A stretch of 50,584 nucleotides of DNA from Candidatus Eisenbacteria bacterium (GTDB lineage Bacteria > Eisenbacteria > RBG-16-71-46 > SZUA-252): contig VBOW01000040.1 in NCBI GenBank assembly GCA_005893275.1, positions 4,128-54,711 of the forward strand. The letters are read 5' to 3'. Below are positions 1-7,852 of the stretch, one piece after another (position 1 is the first letter of the stretch; each line of letters opens with the position of its first letter). The position numbers were made by a program, and so were the translations under genes. The notes beneath the pieces were generated by a model. It did no database searches, was not told the DNA's origin, and saw only the letters and a program-made list of their open reading frames with translations.

Positions 1-767
1 CGTATCAGACGCGCCGCCAATTCGACCGGATAGGGTGCAGGATGCCCATTCTTGGTGGATGCGCCGCGAATATCGCTCCAGAAGGAGCGGAACCAACTTG
101 TCATCTCATCCTTGGTCAGCATTGAAAGCGCCTTCTGAATTGGGCGGACCGATCGATACTTCTCGCCCTTCCGCATGAAAAGGATGTGTTCCACGTCGTT
201 CTTCACAATCGCGCCGGGCTGATAGGGTTTCCCATAGAACCCGGTGCCGTTCCCCTGGGCTTCCGTCGCCCCGTTCGCAATCTTGAGCCACATGATTGGG
301 GTGAGGCAGTCCAATCCATGTCTGCGCGCGCGTACCTGTATGTCCGAATGCAGGGGCATGACATAGTGCCGCCCCCCTGACTTCCGTGGAACGCACACGT
401 CTCCCACCACACAGCAGATTCGACCGCCGGGAACAAGCACGCGTTTACACTCGGACCACACCCTGTCGAGTTGCGTCAGAAAATCCTCATAGCTCTCAAT
501 GGCGCCCATCTGGTTTCGAGAGGGCAAGTATTCCTTCAAAGTCCAGTAGGGTGGAGAAGTCACGACGAGCTGGACCGATTCGTCTTTCAACCAGGAAAGA
601 TCTCGAGCATCAGCGATTCGGAGTGCGTGGTGCGTTTTGTCGAATGGCGCAGGCCAAGGACGGGTTCGATAATGTCGGTTGGCCTCTAGAAGCGCTCTCA
701 ACCCCCCGGGAGTATTGTCAGCTCCGTCGATCTCAAAGTGATGGCGAATACTCGGGCTGGCTTCCAT
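1..767 (-). CDS. DNA methyltransferase, N4-C/N6-A class (partial, runs off left edge)
   Basis: The minus-strand frame from ATG 767 stays open to base 1, giving about 255 residues of a SAM-dependent DNA methyltransferase. Seen directly are the catalytic TSPPYW motif (near base 560), then GKPYQP, and near the left edge HPAPYPVELAARLI, which matches the HPAPFP region that precedes the SAM-binding FxGxG motif in beta-class amino-methyltransferases. The FxGxG motif is not reached, so the C-terminus lies outside the window. An in-frame stop just upstream (around 785) fixes the start to ATG 767, with AGGAG about 12 bases before it. It is divergent from lexA across 136 bases. No restriction endonuclease is visible beside it, so it may be a solitary methylase or part of a system further left. 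Target base and recognition site cannot be read. Confidence 0.85.
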   Translation of the reverse strand, partial: MEASPSIRHHFEIDGADNTPGGLRALLEANRHYRTRPWPAPFDKTHHALRIADARDLSWLKDESVQLVVTSPPYWTLKEYLPSRNQMGAIESYEDFLTQLDRVWSECKRVLVPGGRICCVVGDVCVPRKSGGRHYVMPLHSDIQVRARRHGLDCLTPIMWLKIANGATEAQGNGTGFYGKPYQPGAIVKNDVEHILFMRKGEKYRSVRPIQKALSMLTKDEMTSWFRSFWSDIRGASTKNGHPAPYPVELAARLI

Positions 768-867
768 GCGAGTGTTGTCTCCTAATCCGGGGTTTTAGGG
801 GGGCCGACTGAGCGGCAGTATGCTTGCCGCATCGGTCGCGGGCAACAGGTCTCCCCAAATGCCTCTC

Positions 868-896
868 TTGACAACTGCACAAATGTGCACTATACT
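868..896 (+). promoter_or_regulatory. Sigma-70-type promoter of lexA
   Basis: TTGACA (868-873), a 17-base spacer and TATACT (891-896) make a near-consensus housekeeping promoter. The -10 box ends only 7 bases before the lexA ATG at 904, so transcription should begin at or next to the start codon. Confidence 0.75.
876..889. promoter_or_regulatory. Putative LexA operator (inverted repeat in promoter spacer)
   Basis: TGCAC-AAAT-GTGCA is a perfect 5-base inverted repeat lying between the -35 and -10 boxes of lexA, where a bound repressor would block RNA polymerase. LexA normally represses its own gene, so this is the best operator candidate. It matches neither the CTGT-N8-ACAG nor the GAAC-N4-GTTC LexA boxes. 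Its role is inferred from position only. Confidence 0.45.
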
Positions 897-903
897 AGGG
901 GTC

Positions 904-1641
904 ATGGTCAAGCCCAATTCGCCTAAGACGTCGCGAGGTGCCAGGAGACGCAAGCTCAAGCGATTCCCAGACATCGAACCCGTTGACCGCGAACAGGCGA
1001 TCCTAGATATGATTGCGGGGTCGCTCCGCGAGCAGGGCCGGCCGCCGACGATCCGTGAAATCGGGGAGGCCTTCGGGATTGCCTCGACGAACGGTGTGCG
1101 GTACTACCTGGACCGCCTCGAGAAGGCGGGGAAAATCCGCCGCGACCGATGGACCTCGCGGGGGATCGAGATCCAGCACATTCCCGCGAGCGCCCCCGCG
1201 TCGGTTCGCGCGATCCCAGAACGGGCTTCCGAACATATCACCACCACCCGCAACGCCATCGAAATCCCCCTGCTGGGCCGCGTGGCCGCCGGCGCGCCGA
1301 TTCTCGCCGAGGAGAACATTGAGGACGTGCTCATCGTAGACGGCGCGTTCGTGCGGCCCGGCAAGCATTTCGCCCTGCGCGTCAAGGGGGACAGCATGAA
1401 GAACGCGGGGATCCTGGACGGCGACGTCGTCATCGTGCACCACGAGGCGCCGCTCCGCTCCGGCGAGATCGCGGTGGCGGTGATCGGCGACGAGGCGACC
1501 GTGAAACGCTACTTCCCGCGCCGCGACAAGGTCCTCCTCATTCCTGAGAACGAAGCATACGAGCCGATCGAGGTGCGCCCGTCCGATCCGGACTTCCGGC
1601 TCGCGGGCAAGGTGGTGGGGGTGTTCCGGAGGCTTGGCTGA
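904..1641 (+). CDS. lexA: LexA SOS repressor/autopeptidase
   Basis: 245 residues. LexA represses DNA-damage genes and cleaves itself when activated RecA is present. The N-terminal winged helix-turn-helix covers residues ~32-90 (PPTIREIGEAFGIAST, then YYLDRLEKAGKIRR). The S24 peptidase domain follows. The self-cleavage Ala-Gly bond is A129-G130 in GRVAAGAP, the nucleophile is Ser164 in GDSM, and the general base is Lys201 in TVKRYF. All catalytic elements are intact. ATG 904 is chosen because it follows the promoter directly; a longer frame from 820 would start upstream of the -35 box. The first ~30 residues are a basic extension longer than in E. coli LexA. The stop overlaps the next start (TGATG), so it heads the lexA-dinB operon. 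Confidence 0.96.
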   Translation: MVKPNSPKTSRGARRRKLKRFPDIEPVDREQAILDMIAGSLREQGRPPTIREIGEAFGIASTNGVRYYLDRLEKAGKIRRDRWTSRGIEIQHIPASAPASVRAIPERASEHITTTRNAIEIPLLGRVAAGAPILAEENIEDVLIVDGAFVRPGKHFALRVKGDSMKNAGILDGDVVIVHHEAPLRSGEIAVAVIGDEATVKRYFPRRDKVLLIPENEAYEPIEVRPSDPDFRLAGKVVGVFRRLG

Positions 1642-1937
1642 TGGTCCATGCGCACTCATTCCCTAAGGCGAGCGACGGCTACTTCATGATCGAATCGATC
1701 CACGACCCCATCGAAGTCATCACGATGTTCGGAAACGGCCGGATGCGCCCCATCCGATTCCGCTGGAAGAACAAGATCGTGAAGGTGGCGAAGGTGACGG
1801 GTGACTGGGTCCGCCACGAGGGGCAGAACAAGATCCATTACTTCGCGCTCATGGCGGACAACTCGGATTACTACGAGGTCTGCTACAACGCAAAGGACAT
1901 GACCTGGCAGCTCACCCGCGTCTGGATGGAAGGGTGA
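1641..1937 (+). CDS. Small DUF6504-like protein of the mutagenesis cassette
   Basis: 98 residues, no signal peptide or membrane segment. The pattern DPIEV...RPIRFRWKNKIVKV...W near the middle and YYEVCYNAKDMTWQLTRVW at the end resembles the DUF6504 family, small beta-rich proteins often encoded beside translesion polymerase genes such as dinB or imuB/dnaE2. Biochemical function is unknown. The ATG overlaps the lexA stop by one base, and dinB begins 6 bases after its stop, so the three are surely co-transcribed and probably damage-induced. The family match is by eye from residue pattern and context, so it is moderate. Confidence 0.6.
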   Translation: MVHAHSFPKASDGYFMIESIHDPIEVITMFGNGRMRPIRFRWKNKIVKVAKVTGDWVRHEGQNKIHYFALMADNSDYYEVCYNAKDMTWQLTRVWMEG

Positions 1938-1943
1938 CACAGC

Positions 1944-3140
1944 GTGCGGGTCGTCCTGCACCTCGACATGGATTCGTTTTTCGCCTCGGTGGAGGAGAAG
2001 CTGAACCCACGCCTCAAGGGGAAGCCGATCCTCGTGGGGGGCACCGAGCGGCGCGGCGTCGTGGCCTCGGCGAACTACGCGGCGCGCCCCTTCGGAATCC
2101 GCGCGGGAATGCCCATAGCGGAGGCGAAGAGGCTCTGCCCGCACGCGGTCTTCGTCGAGGGTAATCCGCAGAAGTACGTCCACACCTCATTACAAGTCCT
2201 CGACGCATTGAAGAGCTTCACGCCAGCGGTCGAGCCGTTCAGCATCGACGAGGCGTTTCTCGACCTCACGCAGGTGCCTTATGCGGGGAAGCCAGGCGCC
2301 GAAGAGCGCGATCCGGCCGCAATCCTCGACTCCGCGATCCCGGTCGCCCACGCGATTCAGCGCGCTGTGATGCGCCGCGTGGGGCTCACCGCCACGATCG
2401 GCATCGCACCGAACAAATACGTCGCGAAGATGGCGAGCGGGGTGCAGAAGCCTCGCGGGCTCACGGTGCTGACCCTCGAGCGCTACCGGATACGCTTCTG
2501 GGATCGAGGCGTCGAGGAGCTGTGGGGAATCGGAGAGAAGACGCGCGTCGCGCTCTCGAAGCTCGGCATCCGCACGATCGGGCAGCTCGCGAAGTTCCCG
2601 CGCGAGTTTCTCACGTATCACTTCGGGCTGAACGGCGAGAACATGCAGGAGGCAGCGCTCGGCCGCGACGAGAACCCGGTCGTCCCGTACTACGACGGCA
2701 TCCCGGTAAAATCGATGGGGCACGAGATCACGCTGCCGTCGGACATATCCGACAAGGACGCGCTCTTAGCACAGCTCCTCCGCCTGAGCGACATGGTGGG
2801 GCGGAGGCTCCGCGCGGACCACTACTTAGGAAGGATCGTCTCGGTGAAGATCCGCGATTCGAAATTCCGCACCACAATCCGCCAGCGCGCGCTCCCCGAG
2901 GTCATCGACGACGAGCACGAGATCTTCCACACGGCGTCACTATTGCTCGACGAGCACTGGGACGGACGACCGCTGCGATTGATCGGAGTCTCGATGTCGG
3001 GGCTGGTCAACGCGGCAGGGCACTACCAGCACAGCCTGTTCGGTGAGGACGAGCATCGCAGGAAGATGCTCGAGGCGGTGGATTCGCTCCGGGACAAATT
3101 CGGCGAGAGTTCATTAGTGAAAGCTGGGGTGTTGCGGTGA
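1944..3140 (+). CDS. dinB: DNA polymerase IV (Y-family translesion polymerase)
   Basis: 398 residues, close to full length for DinB. It copies past damaged template bases at the cost of mutations. Palm-domain metal motifs are present: HLDMDSFFASVE at residues ~6-17 (first Asp pair) and SIDEAFLD at ~100-107. YAARPFGIRAGMP is the nucleotide-binding finger region. The helix-hairpin-helix segment (ELWGIGEKTRVALSKLGI) and the little-finger domain follow. The start is GTG 1944, six bases after the preceding stop. Placed directly behind lexA, it is expected to be SOS-induced. No beta-clamp-binding motif is obvious at the C-terminus (…VKAGVLR). Confidence 0.95.
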   Translation: MRVVLHLDMDSFFASVEEKLNPRLKGKPILVGGTERRGVVASANYAARPFGIRAGMPIAEAKRLCPHAVFVEGNPQKYVHTSLQVLDALKSFTPAVEPFSIDEAFLDLTQVPYAGKPGAEERDPAAILDSAIPVAHAIQRAVMRRVGLTATIGIAPNKYVAKMASGVQKPRGLTVLTLERYRIRFWDRGVEELWGIGEKTRVALSKLGIRTIGQLAKFPREFLTYHFGLNGENMQEAALGRDENPVVPYYDGIPVKSMGHEITLPSDISDKDALLAQLLRLSDMVGRRLRADHYLGRIVSVKIRDSKFRTTIRQRALPEVIDDEHEIFHTASLLLDEHWDGRPLRLIGVSMSGLVNAAGHYQHSLFGEDEHRRKMLEAVDSLRDKFGESSLVKAGVLR

Positions 3141-3177
3141 CACGCGCGGGGGCGGGCTGTTCGGTGGGTGTGGCGCG

Positions 3178-4074
3178 ATGATCCTCCTGGGCACTTCCGG
3201 CTACTCCTTTCCCGACTGGGGCGGCGTCTTCTATCCGCCTGGGCTCGACCGCTCCAAGATGCTCGACTACTACGTTCGGCAGTTCAAGACGGTCGAGGTC
3301 AACTCGACGTATTACCGGATCCCGCCGCCCTCGACGTTCGCCGCGATGGAACGGAAGACGCCCGCCGATTTCGAGTTCGTCGTGAAGGTGCACCACGACA
3401 TGACCCACGCCCAGACGCGCGACCCCGAGGCGTACGCGGCGTTCCACGCCGCCCTGGAGCCCCTGCGCCGCGCGCGCAAGCTGAGCGGCGTGCTCGCGCA
3501 GTTCCCGCAGGCGTTCCACCGCTCGGAGGACAACGAGAGGTTTCTACTCGAGCTTCAGGGGCGGATGGAGGGCGTCCCGCTCTTCGTCGAGTTCCGGCAC
3601 AACTCGTGGATGAAGGAGGACCTGTTCCAATTCCTCGAGCGCGAGAGCCTCGGTTACGTGAGCGTGGACGAGCCCGATCTCCCGGGCCTCCTGCCGCGGG
3701 TCGCGCGCGCGACCGGGCCGCTCGCATACGTGCGGTTCCATGGACGGAACAAGAAGAGCTGGTACGACGGTGCGCCGCGCGGGGAGGATGAAGGCCAGGG
3801 GCGCAAAGGGGCGCCTCGAGAACGCGAAGGCCCGGGCGTCAAAGCGCCGCCCCGCGAGCGCGACCGACGTCTCCTCCGCTACGACTACCTCTATTCCGAG
3901 GCGGAGCTCAAGGAATGGGCGGACAAGATTCGCGCGCTGAACCAGAAGACCGAGAAGACCTTCGTCTTCTTCAACAATTGCCATGCCGGCCAGGCCGCCA
4001 CGAGCGCGAAGCTGATGCGAAAGCTCCTCGACATGCCCGAGCCGAGCCTCACGGAGCAGACGGGGTTCCTGTGA
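3178..4074 (+). CDS. DUF72 (YecE-like) family protein
   Basis: 298 residues. DUF72 proteins have a TIM-barrel fold; their reaction is not established. Family hallmarks are LGTSGYSFPDW at residues 3-13, EVNSTYYRIP, FEFVVKVH, VEFRHNSW, YVRFHGRN and the C-terminal FFNNCHAGQA. Between YVRFHGRN and the final helix-strand unit there is a low-complexity stretch of about 35 residues rich in Arg, Glu and Gly, where related proteins have a short loop; it looks like a lineage-specific insertion. It starts 37 bases after dinB and is probably the last gene of the lexA operon, hinting at a damage-related role, which is inference only. Confidence 0.9.
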   Translation: MILLGTSGYSFPDWGGVFYPPGLDRSKMLDYYVRQFKTVEVNSTYYRIPPPSTFAAMERKTPADFEFVVKVHHDMTHAQTRDPEAYAAFHAALEPLRRARKLSGVLAQFPQAFHRSEDNERFLLELQGRMEGVPLFVEFRHNSWMKEDLFQFLERESLGYVSVDEPDLPGLLPRVARATGPLAYVRFHGRNKKSWYDGAPRGEDEGQGRKGAPREREGPGVKAPPRERDRRLLRYDYLYSEAELKEWADKIRALNQKTEKTFVFFNNCHAGQAATSAKLMRKLLDMPEPSLTEQTGFL

Positions 4075-4160
4075 TCGTGGCGCTACCCTGCCGCACTTTG
4101 AGCTATCTCCCGCCGAGCCGCCTCCCCTCTACGCGACCTTCCCCGCGAGTACATGTTCCG

Positions 4161-5396
4161 ATGCGCGAATACACGTTGACCCATCTGAGTGACGCGGTTC
4201 TTCTTCGCGACCTGGCCGCGCTGGTCGCTCGAGATCGCCTCACCACGGCTACGCTCCTGGCCCACATCGCCGAAGTGGACGCCCGCCGGCTGTACGTTCC
4301 GGCCAGCTACCCGTCCATGCATGCCTATTGTGTTGACGAGCTGCACCTGTCCGAGGACGCAGCTTCGAAACGCATCCACGCCGCGCGAGCGGCCCGGCGA
4401 TTCCCGGTGCTTTTCACGGCCCTAGCCGAAGGTCGCCTTCATCTGGCAGCGGTCTGCCTCCTCGCACCCCACCTCACTCCAGAGAATGTCGACGAGCTGA
4501 TCGAGATAGCGACGCACCGGCGCAAGTCGGAGATCGAAGAGCTGCTTGCGGGCCGCTTTCCGCTTTCGGGATTGCAGCTTTCGGAATTGCCCGCGAAAAT
4601 TCGGCCAATTGCCACAATGACTTACGAGCAACAACATGCCCCAGGGCATGTTGAACGTGATGTTTCGACGCCGATCGCAACACCCGATGAACATGCCGTG
4701 GGGCATGTTGGTCATCCGACACCGCCTCCTTTAGCCCAGCTTCCTTCCGCTGATCGATTCTTAGTTCAGCTCACGATCCCGAAGAGCACCCATGACAAGC
4801 TTCGCCACGCCCAAGCCTTGCTCAGCCATGCAATTCCCAACGGGGACATGGCTCAGGTGCTCGACCGGGCGCTCGATGCTCTAATTCATAAGCTCGAGAG
4901 ACAGAAGATAGGGGTCGCTTGCCGTCCGCGACGACAGCACGACAATGTTCACCCCGACCCCAAGGTCAGGAATCATTACGTCCCCGCACACGTTCGCCGC
5001 GCTGTTTGGGAGCGGGATCAGGGTCAATGCACCTTCGTGAGCAAGAGGGGAGGCCGCTGCAAGGCACGTAGATTTCTTGAATTCGATCATATTGACCCGG
5101 TGGCGCGCGGGGGAAAGGCGATCGTCGATCGCATGCGCCTGCGATGTCGCGCACATAACCAGTACGAAGCCGAGCGGGTGTTCGGCGCCGGGTTCATGGC
5201 CAGGAAGCGGCTAGAGGGGCGCCGACCCGTGGCCGACCAACACTCCCGAGACGTCCTGGCCGGCCTACGCAGCCTCGGATGTCCCGTCAACGAAGCGCGT
5301 CGCGCCGTTGAGATCTCCGAAGCTCATCATGGAGCAACCCTGGAGGAGCGCATGCGGCTCGCACTAAAATTTCTTCGCCGAACGGGATCGCCATGA
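4161..5396 (+). CDS. HNH endonuclease with DUF222-type N-terminal region
   Basis: 411 residues from ATG 4161. The N-terminal ~130 residues are helical (LLAHIAEVDARRLYVP…SEDAASKRIHAARAARRFP) and match the DUF222/13E12-type region common in HNH proteins of soil bacteria. Residues ~200-245 (DRFLVQLTIPKSTHDKLRHA) form a second conserved helical block. The nuclease domain is at ~272-340: HVRRAVWERDQGQC, FDHIDPVARGG and RLRCRAHNQYEAE supply the His-Asn-His set, with Cys290 and Cys300 likely structural. The linker at 155-190 carries two coding palindromes. The stop overlaps the mrfA ATG (ATGA), so translation is probably coupled. The family is often considered mobile; here it is intact and locked into an operon. 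Confidence 0.85.
   Translation: MREYTLTHLSDAVLLRDLAALVARDRLTTATLLAHIAEVDARRLYVPASYPSMHAYCVDELHLSEDAASKRIHAARAARRFPVLFTALAEGRLHLAAVCLLAPHLTPENVDELIEIATHRRKSEIEELLAGRFPLSGLQLSELPAKIRPIATMTYEQQHAPGHVERDVSTPIATPDEHAVGHVGHPTPPPLAQLPSADRFLVQLTIPKSTHDKLRHAQALLSHAIPNGDMAQVLDRALDALIHKLERQKIGVACRPRRQHDNVHPDPKVRNHYVPAHVRRAVWERDQGQCTFVSKRGGRCKARRFLEFDHIDPVARGGKAIVDRMRLRCRAHNQYEAERVFGAGFMARKRLEGRRPVADQHSRDVLAGLRSLGCPVNEARRAVEISEAHHGATLEERMRLALKFLRRTGSP
4632..4709. repeat. Two coding palindromes in the HNH gene linker
   Basis: CAACATGCCC-CA-GGGCATGTTG (4632-4653) and AACATGCC-GTGG-GGCATGTT (4690-4709) are near-perfect inverted repeats. Read in the gene frame they encode HAPGHV and HAVGHV. A third palindrome of the same design lies at 50380-50397 on the other side of the window and encodes LAPGQV. 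Confidence 0.6.
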
Positions 5397-7852
5397 TCCG
5401 GAACGTCCCCGGTCCCGGCTCCGGGAACCCTGGGTTCCCGCAGCTTTTCGCGGACGAGCCGCGCGTGGCCGCTTCCAGCGTCGAGACAGTGGAAGAGTTC
5501 CACAAGATGCTCCTGTCGCTACAGGACGGGAACGACCAGCGCGAGAACATGCGCGGCCGTGGCGGCGCCCCACACGGCCGTGGCGCCCCGGAGCTGGTTC
5601 ACGCTGAATCGCTGCCCGCGCGGCCGGCGCGCTACGGGGACCTTGCCGAGCCGCTCCCTCGTACCCTCGCGCACGTCCTCGACGCGCAGGGGATCTCCCG
5701 CCTCTATTCGCACCAGGCCGAGGCGATCGATCTCGCCCGCGCGGGGAAGCACCTCGTGGTCGCGACCGGCACCGCCTCGGGGAAGTCGCTCGCGTACCAT
5801 ATCCCGGTCCTGGAACGCCTCCTCCTCGAGCCGCACGCCACCGCGCTCTATCTCTTCCCAACGAAAGCGCTCGCGCAGGATCAGCTCCGCGGGCTCAACC
5901 GATTCGCCGAGGCGTCCTACGACCTCGCCCGCGTGCTCGCGACCGGCACCTACGACGGCGACACGCCTGGCTCCGCGCGGCGGAAGCTCCGCGAGACCGG
6001 AAACGCGATCCTCACGAATCCAGACATGCTCCACCAGGGGATCCTGCCCTATCACGCGCGCTGGGGGCGCTTCTTCTCGAATCTGCGCTACGTCGTCGTC
6101 GACGAGGTGCACACCTATCGGGGCATCTTTGGCTCGCACGTGGCGAACGTGCTCCGCAGGCTGCGCCGAATCGCGCGGCACTACGACGCCGAGCCGCAAT
6201 TCCTTCTTTCCTCGGCGACGCTCCGCAATCCGCAGGAGCTGGCTGAGCTTCTCGTGGGGGACGAGGTTGCCTTGGTGGACCAGGACGGCTCTCCGCGCGG
6301 GCCCAAGCTCTTCGCGTTCTGGAATCCGCGCCAGTATGGCCTCGATTCGCCCGAGCGGCGCAGCGCCTCCGTCGACGCCGAGCGGATCCTGGTCGCGCTC
6401 TTGAAGCGCGGCGTGCAGTCGATCGTGTTCACCAAGGCGCGCGTCGTGGCCGAGCTGATCTACCGCTACGCGCGCGAGCGTCTCGAACGCGAAGAACGCG
6501 GGCTCGCGGATCTCCTTAGCCCGTATCGCGGAGGCTACCTCCCCGAAGAGAGGCGCGCGATCGAGCGGCGGCTTTTCGAGGGTGAGCTGCGTGGGGTCAT
6601 TTCGACCAACGCCCTCGAGCTGGGGATCGACGTGGGCACGCTCGACGCCTCGATCCTCGTCGGCTTCCCGAACACGATCGCGAGCACGTGGCAACAGGCG
6701 GGACGCGCGGGTCGGAAGCAGGCGCCCTCGCTCGCGGTGGTGGTCGCGTACGAGGATCCGGTCGACCAGTACCTCATGCGGCATCCGAACTATTTCTTCG
6801 GCCAGTCCGTGGAGAGCGCGGTGCTGGACCCCGAGAATCCCTACGTCCTCGCCTCGCAGCTCTCGTGTGCGGCCTACGAGCTGCCGCTGAGCGAAGAGGA
6901 CGAAGCGATCTTCGGAAGTCGCGCGCCGGCGATCGCCTCCATCCTCGAGGAGGAGGGCTCATTCAAATCGCTCGACGGGCTCCGCTACTGGTCCTCGGCC
7001 GAATACCCGGCGGGCAGCGTGAACCTGCGCACGATTTCCGACGACACCTTCACGATCCTCGACCAGACGCGGGAGAACGCGGTGCTCGGCACCGTGGATT
7101 CGATCAGCGCGCCGGAGCTTCTCTATCCCGAGGCGATCTACCTCCACGAGGGGGACACCTACTTCGTTCGCGATCTGGACCTGCGTCAAAAGGTCGCCTA
7201 CGTGGAGCCGCGCGAGGTGGACTACTACACCCAGCCCGTGCTCGACACGCACCTGAAGCTCGAGGAGACGCGAGAGTCGAAGCGGTTCGGGGAGGAGGCG
7301 ATCGGGTTGGGCCCGGCGGAGGTTTCGTGGCAGACCGTCGCGATGAAGAAGATCCGCTTCCGGAGTCTCGACGCGATCGGCTATCACCCGCTCGATCTGC
7401 CGCGGCAGAAGCTGGACACCATGGCGCTCTGGATCCAACCGAGCGAGGGGACTCGGAATAAGGTCCGGACCGCGGGGATGAACCCTCGCGAGGGCATGTC
7501 GGGGCTTCGGAACCTCCTCATCACGATCCTTCCGCTCCACGTCATGTGCGATCGCCCCGACATCGGCGGCATTTTGGAAAGCGCGAATCTGGGGGAGGCG
7601 ACGATCTTCATGTACGACCGCTATCCGGGCGGGCTCGGCTACGCGGAGCGCGGGTATGCGATCGTGGGGGAGCTTCTGGGCGCGGCGCTTCGGCTGGTCG
7701 AGGACTGCCCGTGCGAGCTGGGCTGTCCCTCTTGCGTGGGGCTGCCGATATTGCGCCCGGCGCAGCAGCAGGATCCCGACCTCTACGGCGGCTGGCCGAT
7801 CCCGAGCAAGGCGGCGACGGTGGCCCTGCTCAGGCGGATGCTCGGGCGATGA
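5393..7852 (+). CDS. mrfA: MrfA-like DEAD/DEAH helicase with C-terminal zinc-binding DUF1998
   Basis: 819 residues. MrfA is a superfamily 2 helicase that works with the exonuclease MrfB in a nucleotide-excision-independent repair of mitomycin C damage in Bacillus. Motif Q/I: YSHQAEAID then VATGTASGKS at ~123-132. Motif II is DEVH in VVVDEVHTYRG, motif III is SSATLRNP, and the helicase C-lobe has STNALELGIDVG and QQAGRAGRK. Near the C-terminus, CPCELGCPSC has the C-x-C-x3-C-x2-C spacing of the DUF1998 zinc site. The start overlaps the HNH stop. However, the first ~38 residues are low in family likeness and contain a perfect palindrome (5422-5440), so ATG 5507 (residue 39) is a reasonable alternative start. 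It overlaps mrfB by ATGA. Confidence 0.92.
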   Translation: MIRNVPGPGSGNPGFPQLFADEPRVAASSVETVEEFHKMLLSLQDGNDQRENMRGRGGAPHGRGAPELVHAESLPARPARYGDLAEPLPRTLAHVLDAQGISRLYSHQAEAIDLARAGKHLVVATGTASGKSLAYHIPVLERLLLEPHATALYLFPTKALAQDQLRGLNRFAEASYDLARVLATGTYDGDTPGSARRKLRETGNAILTNPDMLHQGILPYHARWGRFFSNLRYVVVDEVHTYRGIFGSHVANVLRRLRRIARHYDAEPQFLLSSATLRNPQELAELLVGDEVALVDQDGSPRGPKLFAFWNPRQYGLDSPERRSASVDAERILVALLKRGVQSIVFTKARVVAELIYRYARERLEREERGLADLLSPYRGGYLPEERRAIERRLFEGELRGVISTNALELGIDVGTLDASILVGFPNTIASTWQQAGRAGRKQAPSLAVVVAYEDPVDQYLMRHPNYFFGQSVESAVLDPENPYVLASQLSCAAYELPLSEEDEAIFGSRAPAIASILEEEGSFKSLDGLRYWSSAEYPAGSVNLRTISDDTFTILDQTRENAVLGTVDSISAPELLYPEAIYLHEGDTYFVRDLDLRQKVAYVEPREVDYYTQPVLDTHLKLEETRESKRFGEEAIGLGPAEVSWQTVAMKKIRFRSLDAIGYHPLDLPRQKLDTMALWIQPSEGTRNKVRTAGMNPREGMSGLRNLLITILPLHVMCDRPDIGGILESANLGEATIFMYDRYPGGLGYAERGYAIVGELLGAALRLVEDCPCELGCPSCVGLPILRPAQQQDPDLYGGWPIPSKAATVALLRRMLGR
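5422..5440. promoter_or_regulatory. Perfect palindrome at the mrfA 5' end
   Basis: CGGGAACCC-T-GGGTTCCCG has 9-base perfect arms. If mrfA starts at ATG 5507 instead of 5393, this site falls in the spacer after the HNH gene and could be an operator or an RNA hairpin. Otherwise it is just coding sequence. Confidence 0.3.

Noticed and set aside
820-903. Upstream start for lexA at 820
   Set aside because: It would place the strong -35/-10 promoter and operator inside the coding region; ATG 904 fits the promoter.
4141-4160. CGAG-TACAT-GTTC-like sequence before the HNH gene, as a Gram-positive LexA box
   Set aside because: Only one half-site matches, and the lexA promoter itself carries a different inverted repeat.
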